Below the pieces are notes generated by a model. That model searched no databases and was not told the DNA's origin. It worked only from the letters and a program-made list of their open reading frames with translations. Shown piece after piece: positions 56,996-64,000 of a DNA stretch of 64,000 nucleotides. The stretch is from positions 8,448,950 through 8,512,949 of the forward strand of contig NC_019872.2 in NCBI RefSeq assembly GCF_002234675.1, given 5' to 3'. A program made the translations under genes and the position numbers. Position 1 is the stretch's first letter; every line of letters begins with the position of its first letter. The DNA comes from Oryzias latipes. Taxonomy: Eukaryota > Chordata > Actinopteri > Beloniformes > Adrianichthyidae.

Positions 56996-58090
56996 ATGTT
57001 TGACCAACAACATCTCTGTGCTGCAAAGTTCAATGCAACATTTGGGAAAGTTTCCAAACCCTTCCTCCAGTAAGACTACTTTGGAGAAAATTAACAGCTG
57101 AAAAGAAACAGAAATTTAAACTAGTTTAATGTAACAATTTACACAAATTCTCAAAAGAAAAGTTTATATAAGCGGGCTGCGACCTCTTCAGGGTGTACCC
57201 CACCTTTACTGTCTCCAGGAACCCTGTGACCCCTGAAGTGATTCAGATGAATGGATGGAAACATTTCTTTGAGTTTTTAATGTGTAGCAATGCACTTTGA
57301 AATCTTTGGGTTCGTTTCATCCAGTGGAGAAAAATATATTGAATCACTTGTAAAACTGAGGTTAAAAACCCCTCAGTTGCTGTAAAATTGCTAAAAGAAT
57401 TTCACCTCAACCTAACAAAAAACATAATCAAACAAAAAATATGTTAACACAGGAAAAAACAACAGAATTTTAAACTTGTAAACACATCCATGAATTAAAT
57501 CCCCCAAAATAGTTGTTCAGTTGAAGTACAAGAACTATTTTCATCTGAAATTTGCATTCTCATTTTTGGATTCATAAAACTACTGTTTCATCTACGTGAT
57601 GTAATACGAGTAAGAACAAACATCAAACACGAACTTTAGCTTCACTTAAGGGCAATTTCAAAACCTACTCTTAAAATGAGGAATATTCTTAGTTCATTGT
57701 TTTTTTTAACTTCGTATAAATGTTACTAGTCCCAAATATCATAAAAATGTAAAAAAAAACAACAAATAAAACTTTTTCATTCTCATGCATGGGAAAAAAA
57801 GATCAACTTGTTCTTTTATGCATGTCCTTTAATATATCTATCATCATGATGTAACACTTATTACTGAACATACATCACATACTGTGCACAGTGGAACAAT
57901 TTATGCTTGCAGACACATCAGCATTTTGCTTCATTATTAACTATGTTTTATGATTTAATAAAAGTTATCTATTATCTCTTGTGAAGTGAAGGAAATGGTA
58001 AGTCACAAAACCAAGGTGACCTTTTTGGATGTGGTTCTGTGTTATGTAACATCATCAAATTCTGCAGATATGCTAAATTAAAGAAGAAAC

Positions 58091-58093
58091 GTA

Positions 58094-58142
<49 letters not shown>

Positions 58143-58213
58143 ACGTCTGTCTGTCTGTCTGTTTGTCTGTTTGTAAGTCTGTCTGTCTGTCTGTCTGCCT
58201 GTCTGTCTGTCTG
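58091..58213. repeat. (TCTG)n microsatellite
   Basis: About 30 repeats of gtct/tctg with a few substitutions. The Arg-Gln-Thr-Asp frames on the minus strand are spurious. Confidence 0.97.
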
Positions 58214-58608
58214 GTAAAAAGTAGCTAAAGTGCAATAAATAACTCGCGGTTCTGGTTTTTCAATCTGAACCAGGTATAAATACAATCTTAGAAAACAACA
58301 ACACATTTAAATTCCTACATGGTTATTTATTTCCCACAAACCAATTATAAAAAAGAAGAAAAAAGCTCTTCAAACAAAGCAAATGTGCCTCATCAACATC
58401 CTTGCCTTAGAATAAAATAAAATAAAAACAGCATGGGAAACATTTTCTACCAACTCCCTAGCTTGGTGACTGTTGGTTAAAGATTTAAAACAAATTTTCT
58501 TACAGTCATAGATGGTTCATAGATGTTTTTCTTAAAAATACTCTGGAAAGGAATGAAGAGAAACAGAAGAGCTTTTACTAATTAGCTATTGTATTAGCTG
58601 CTATGCTA

Positions 58609-58753
58609 GTTCCCTTCTCTTCCTCTGCCGGTTCCAAGCCCGGTTTGACAAGGTTGCGTCAGGAAGGGCATCCGGCGTAAAACATTGCCAAATTTACCAT
58701 GCGACTTGTTCGCTGTGGCGACCCCTGATGGGAGAAGCCGAAAGTGGAAGAAG
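58609..58753 (+). mobile_element. 5'-truncated RTE-type LINE or derived SINE tail
   Basis: A 145-base insert flanked by the 16-base duplication attagctgctatgcta (58593..58608 and 58754..58769). The body carries aggaagggcatccggcgtaa and the tail ctgtggcgacccctgatggg then agaagccgaaag, known to me as an RTE/Expander-type 3' end in fish. The perfect duplication points to a fairly recent insertion. Confidence 0.8.
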
Positions 58754-58769
58754 ATTAGCTGCTATGCTA

Positions 58770-59594
58770 CACAAATCAAAACTAAAGAAAATCTGTATCA
58801 CCTGTACATCCTTGTTTGCATTATTGAACAGTCAGGGCCTGCTCTAATCCTGTTTGCAGAAAACATTTTATTAAATTGATTGAGTACATTTAAATTATAC
58901 TTTAGCTGTATTAAAGCAAGCACTAAGAAAGCCTATAGCAGCAGATCCAGAATAACAATAGAAGACGGATTTGTGTCTGAATAACTGAGGCTGTGACAAA
59001 AACCGTGGACAGTTCAAGTTCTCAATTTAAGGCTGTAATGGAAGAGTGAGTGCTGGGTTTTTCTTATTTACGGAGGTATCTGCTGTTTAACGGAAAACTG
59101 TGTTCTTCATTCATAAAAAAAGAAGCTGAAATTCCAAACCTTGACCATAATTGGGCCCAAGATTTGAGCAAAAATGTGAAGCCCCCGACCTTTGGTTACA
59201 CATAACAGCTCAGTCCTTCCCCTGATAAAGGCGTCTATTGTGTGTCCTCCTTAACCCCTCCCTTGTCTTCTCCAATGACTTCATCTGTATTTTTTATCAA
59301 GAATTGTGATCTCTAGGTGTTGAGTTAATGTTTGATATGTCAGCAAAGACAAACACAAATATTCCCTCAGTTCAGTCTCTTTTCTGGAGGGACTGTCCAC
59401 GAGGCACATCTCTGCAGTCTGAGCACCTGAGCTTGTTTTTTCTGTCTCTTCTTCAATTGGCCTCATTCCCAGACCTGCAGATCCAGAGTTTGACTGCATC
59501 AACTTCCTACTCTGTTGTTACCTGTTAATCTTCAGTAAATTATTTAAAATTACTTTTTTAATTTGCTGTTTTCAAAAAAAAAAAAAAAAAGATC
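58770..59594. other. slc13a2 upstream sequence
   Basis: No exon or recognised repeat. A run of about 17 A ends four bases before the slc13a2 ATG, in the presumed 5' UTR. Confidence 0.4.
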
Positions 59595-62500
59595 ATGGGC
59601 AGAGCTCTGGAGCAGTTTAAATGGATTTGGTACCACAGAAACTACTTCATCATCTTCCTCACGCCGATCCTCCTCCTTCCCCTGCCGCTTGTAATCCCAA
59701 CATCGGTAAGTTTGTGCAAGTGAGTAAACTTTCACCAGGTTTTCAGCTTTTAACAAATAACTGTTTTTTGTATTTACCTGTCTAGTATGTTATTTTCTTT
59801 CCTCACAGCACACGCTGCATTGTCAGATGAGTAACTGTTTTACAAAACAGTCACATTACAAGCAATAAATTGATAAGGCTTTCATGCAACTAAAAAGCAA
59901 AAGTTTTAAGAGCTTTAAATGATATTTCACTAACCTTAATTGATTCCTATTTGGAAAAAAATTAACCAGATTTGTAGAATTATTTTATTATAGAGATATT
60001 TAATAAATTCATTGAAACCATTTAAGAAAATGCAAAAACAGTAGTAAACCAAAATAACTACATAGTTAAAAAAACTTTTATGAATAAATGAAAATACAGA
60101 TAAAACTGTTACTGAACTGCAACCTATTTGAAGAACAAAAAGAAACCTGAAAAGATCTGACAATAAATGTAGTTAAATACACTGAGGGGCATTACTGAAG
60201 GCCAGCTGTCATGAATACAAACCAAATGTGAGTGGGATCATGGCAGAGTGGTGTGAGCAGGATCAGGAAGAATCCACCTTCAAAAGACACAAAATCCAAA
60301 TGTTGACAATTCAACCATAAATTAGGAACAAAACAAAGAAAAAAAACAACAAAAAAGTGAGACAGCCCAGAAAAGCCTGCGTGTAAAGGTACAATAACAG
60401 TCAGTATATAAGGCAACATTTGAAAAAATATTTATTCCTTAAAATATCTTTTAAATAAAAAGTGTTAATGCAACTTAGAAAGACAGGATGCCAGATGATC
60501 ACTTTCCAGGGTTTCCTTCCATTCTGGGAATGGCAATTGAAGTCTGGATTTAGCCAGGGGGTGCAGGTAGAATATAGGTGGTGGTGGTGGTGGTGGGTGG
60601 TGGTGGGGGGCATTGGTCCCATGTCCAGCCGTGTTTGAGACTAAAGCAAAATCCCACCTGCAAATGGGGTGATTTGATCTTGTACCCTCTGTAGGTTGAG
60701 GCTAAAAGACAAACAACACACTGAGACATCCACCAACGACAGCAGTGGTAAAATCTAAAAAGTGACATGTTTGGCTTATCTCAGCCTAATATCTCTGTAG
60801 AGGACTGATATCACATATTGAAAGTTTAGTGTCAGACTGTTAAATCAGTGTACTATACTGTGCATTCATAAATGCTATCTTGTAGGACAAGAATAGGAAA
60901 ACTGTTTTATGGTCATCAGTTCCTGCTATCTGTATCTGAAAGGTCTAATGGAGTATTGCTGAGTGGCGGCAGATAAGAACACGGAAACAGAAAAATTAAG
61001 GACAATATTTAACACTTCTGTCTGTCCTAAACTGTGTAAAGTTGTGATATTTTAATACATTTATTTAAGTTATGTTTACAACACTCAAGTGTTGGACAGT
61101 CAGACTTCTATGGATTCCTTAGGTGTTTCTTTGTTGAGGGAATGTGAAATGTATGTATCCTGTAGTGTAGGTTTAAGGATTTGAATTTTTTTAAAATAAA
61201 AAACAACACAACCTTTGTCTTGTCTTTGTAAAAAAAAACAGCTGAGCAGAGATAATATTCCCTGAACAAAGTTCATATAAAACAATGTCATCAGCATAAA
61301 AAGGGCAACTTTTTTGATTCACTTGTTTCAACATAACAGGTTTATGAGCAAAAATAGTCCAAAACTTTATCCTAGGGGCACAGCTTCGACGATTCACAGT
61401 GAATAAACAGCTTAGCCCGTGTTATGAACACTCTGGATTTCAGCAAGAAAAGAATTACTGGTAATAAATCAGATGGTGTTTTATGTTGACATTTCCGCTT
61501 GAAAAAGCTTTTGCTTCCAAACCGTGGTTCCGTTGTTTGTTTTTTAAAACATGTTGCAAATTGGAAAAAATATAAAATAAAGCACACCGGAAACATGGCA
61601 AATAATAATCCCAAAAGGCTTCTATTATGTATAATGATAGAAATGATTAACAAATGTGTCTATATTTAATTATTTAAGAATATATATTAAAAAAAATGTC
61701 CTTTTTTTTACCAAAGACGGGAAAACATGTTAACCCAATAACTGGGATTGCGTTTTAGTCAAGTAACAAATAAAAAATTCCTATTGAAAGGGGGTGATTA
61801 TTGCTGAAATTAACTTTGATGTGTTTTATCCAAATGGCTAGAGACTTTTGAACTAATATAAAAAAAATTGTCTAGTATAACACACAACAATCAATGCATT
61901 TGTATGAACAGGTTCAAGAAAAAACATGGACAAAATGTCAAATAAAAAAATAAAATTTAATTTTTTGTCACCCTCTTTGCTTGTTTATTTCGAAAATGTT
62001 TGATTGTTTTGTTTTCAACTTTCCTGGATTTTTATTTACATTCTTTCAGTTTGACAAAGATCAGCTCTGGCTTTTTTAGTTCTCAATGACAGATATTGAG
62101 CAGTTGCCTGGAAGTCTGAACGTTTTTTCGCTCAAAGTCATTGTCGTTTTTCAATATCTAAAACTTCTAGCAGACCACACAGTGAAGGGACCTTTAATCC
62201 TATGGTTTTACATTGATTGTACAAATGGTCCAATTACAGAAAGCCCCCAGCATTATACTTATGTGTCAGTGGGGTATATTCCTTTCCAGTCAATGTAAAA
62301 TAGAGTCATCATAGAAGCACTGTAATCAGAAATGTTTTCTTCCTTTTTGTTTTTTTGTTACATGTTTTTTTCATTAAAATTAAAAAAATAGAAATCTTTT
62401 TTTACAGCAACAAACATCTTTAAAGGTAGCTGAGTTGATAAATGGTATGTGGCATTTAATGGAAAGCAGATAAACTCTAGAGATTGCTTTTGTGAAATTC

Positions 62501-64000
62501 TGCAGGAACATATGAAGATGTTTTCTTTTTTTGTGTGTTTATCTCACAGGAAGCCAAATGTGGCTACGCCATCATCCTCATGGCTTTGTACTGGTGCACA
62601 GAGTGTATGCCTCTGGCTGTGACCGCCCTGCTGCCGGTGGTCCTCTTCCCCATGATGGGCATCATGAAGGCTGGAGATGTATGGTACCCATTGCACTTTG
62701 TGACAGCTCACTGCATGGCAATGTGTCAGAAGCTGCATTGATGTGTGTGAAACATGTTGTATCTTTAAATTCCAGACGTGTAATCAGTGCTTTTGTAATT
62801 CATTAATAACTGAGGAAAGACCTGCTGATCCCATGGTTTCTGTTTTACTGTTGATAAAAGAAGTGACCCAATAGCAAACATCAGCATGTTTCAGTAGTTA
62901 CTATGTAAGAATCTAGCACCTTCTTTATTCAATGAATGTGATGTGTTTCAGGTCAGCATCGAGTACCTGAAAGACTCAAACATGTTGTTCATTGGGGGGC
63001 TCTTGGTGGCCATCGCTGTGGAGAACTGGAACCTTCACAAACGCATCGCCCTCAGAGTTCTGCTGCTGGTTGGTGTTCGTCCAGCCCTGTAAGAGAGCTC
63101 TGTAATGCAGTTGATCTTTAGGTAGAGCTGCGGTTTGAAAGCCAGGGATGCTGCGCACACAAAAAAAAAACTTTGTTTCTCAAAATATTCTGTTGGAATA
63201 CATTTTTTAAATCTACCAGAGACTCTGAAGCAAAAAAATTACCTTTTAGTTGCTTATGTGGCAATCTTTCTTTATAGATAGCATCTTGACAAGTTCATGG
63301 CTTAAAGATCCACTCTGATGAAAATGGTGTTTTTAACATGTTCTTGTAGCGTTTTTTTCTCATGATGGATACATAAACAAAATGTAAGCTTAAAATTGCC
63401 TTTTTGAGTATTTCTTTATCCAAATCATTGTGAATCAGGAGCAGACAAAAAACATACAGTTTAAAAACAAAATGAATTTCTTGCGCAGAAAAATCTGCTC
63501 CGCTCCATGCATCCACTTGTAGACGACTAGATCCGTGCTCATCTTTGCTTTTCTCGTACGAGCTGAGATCTGGCTGAAAACTGTATGGCTGGATTCCTTT
63601 GATATTGCTGTCCATTCTAGTTGCACCAGTAATGTTAGGCTGGGTGTGTGAGGGGCTGTAAGCTTGTGGACGAGCATGTAAACAGAAAACTTTCAGGAAG
63701 GGAGGGTTCTGACGATCAACCCACAACTCAGGAGTGAATTACAAATGCACTCCTGCTAGAAAAGAGTCTTAGAAAACAACACAATGTTATAGATTTGGGC
63801 TAAAAAGCAGTATATTTGTGATCAAAAGACTGCTGGGAACACTTTGAAAATAGATCCAAAGATGATCGGAGTGGGTCTTTAAGTTTCTCTTGGATGTCAA
63901 TTCTTTCTGACACATCTCCGCTCATGATTGACACCACCTTCCTGTTCTCCTCTCAATCAGGTTAATGATGGGCTTCATGATCGTCTCAGCCTTCCTGTCC
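59595..64000 (+). CDS. slc13a2: slc13a2, Na+/dicarboxylate cotransporter (first four exons; continues beyond window)
   Basis: Exons 59595..59705, 62550..62678, 62952..63088 and 63961 to the window end give the first 139 residues. They match SLC13A2 (NaDC1) better than SLC13A5 from memory: [83 protein letters not shown] and [13 protein letters not shown]. The protein takes up citrate-cycle dicarboxylates with sodium at the apical membrane of kidney and gut. Two to three membrane helices are visible; the first sodium-site SNT motif would follow just past the window. The neighbourhood sebox-vtn-slc13a2 matches human 17q11. Intron 3 contains a Harbinger-like MITE. Confidence 0.93.
63303..63882 (+). 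mobile_element. Harbinger-like MITE, copy D (slc13a2 intron 3), best-preserved ends
   Basis: Terminal inverted repeats taaagatccactctgatga and (inward from the right) ttaaagacccactccgatca bound a 580-base element with TTA/TAA at the borders, the target size and sequence favoured by PIF/Harbinger. On the minus strand it encodes [19 protein letters not shown] within a longer open frame, the counterpart of the short frame in copy B. It is non-autonomous: no transposase is seen. Confidence 0.8.

Larger units (their letters stand above)
56346..58592. other. Intergenic region left of slc13a2
   Basis: Non-coding, AT-rich. It contains an inverted duplicate pair (about 56698..56745 and 56945..56995) and a TCTG microsatellite. 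No exon was recognised. Confidence 0.45.

Noticed and set aside
57972-58306. Regular RQTD repeats suggesting a repeat protein or CRISPR-like array
   Set aside because: A simple TCTG microsatellite; unit of four bases and no spacers.

Overview
The window is vertebrate nuclear DNA, almost certainly from a ray-finned (teleost) fish. The genes are intron-rich with GT-AG splice sites, the protein sequences are fish-like orthologues of human genes, and the spaces between are filled with fish-type repeats (Tc1/mariner, hAT, PIF/Harbinger-like and piggyBac-like MITEs, L2/RTE/L1 and R2/R4-type LINEs). The species cannot be named from sequence alone. No operon, CRISPR array or prokaryotic feature is present. 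Gene models below were built by reading exons by eye, checking splice sites and codon phase; family names come from remembered protein sequences, not from a database search.

Layout, left to right: crcp (RNA polymerase III subunit RPC9; minus, 3' end outside the window); a FAM111-type trypsin-like protease (minus); a repeat-rich spacer with an AT microsatellite, a Tc1/mariner end and an inverted ('twin-primed') LINE copy; asl (argininosuccinate lyase; plus, 16 exons, complete); a GPI-anchored carbonic anhydrase of the CA4 group (minus, 8 exons, complete); aldh3a2 (fatty aldehyde dehydrogenase; minus, 10 coding exons plus a probable 5' UTR exon); sebox (paired-like homeobox gene; plus, 3 exons, with an altered recognition helix as read here); a tRNA-Thr(AGT); vtn (vitronectin; minus, 8 exons, complete); and the first four exons of slc13a2 (Na+/dicarboxylate cotransporter; plus, runs off the right end).

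Two blocks recall human gene neighbourhoods: crcp-asl (human 7q11) and sebox-vtn-slc13a2 (human 17q11). The genes do not form one pathway. They are housekeeping and metabolic genes (pol III transcription, urea/arginine metabolism, CO2 hydration, aldehyde oxidation, citrate/dicarboxylate uptake), a secreted adhesion protein, an early-embryo transcription factor and a chromatin/antiviral-type protease.

The most interesting points are: paired one-base differences in sebox that keep the frame but replace homeodomain residues 47, 48 and 50; a GC-AG intron in asl; a textbook twin-priming inversion of a LINE; an L1 of about 5 kb with perfect 16-bp target duplications, a very G-rich 3' region and a nested MITE inside vtn intron 4; a hAT copy with a nested MITE inside aldh3a2; and four copies of a Harbinger-like MITE that carry a shared short reading frame. 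I did not find a convincing new multi-gene system.
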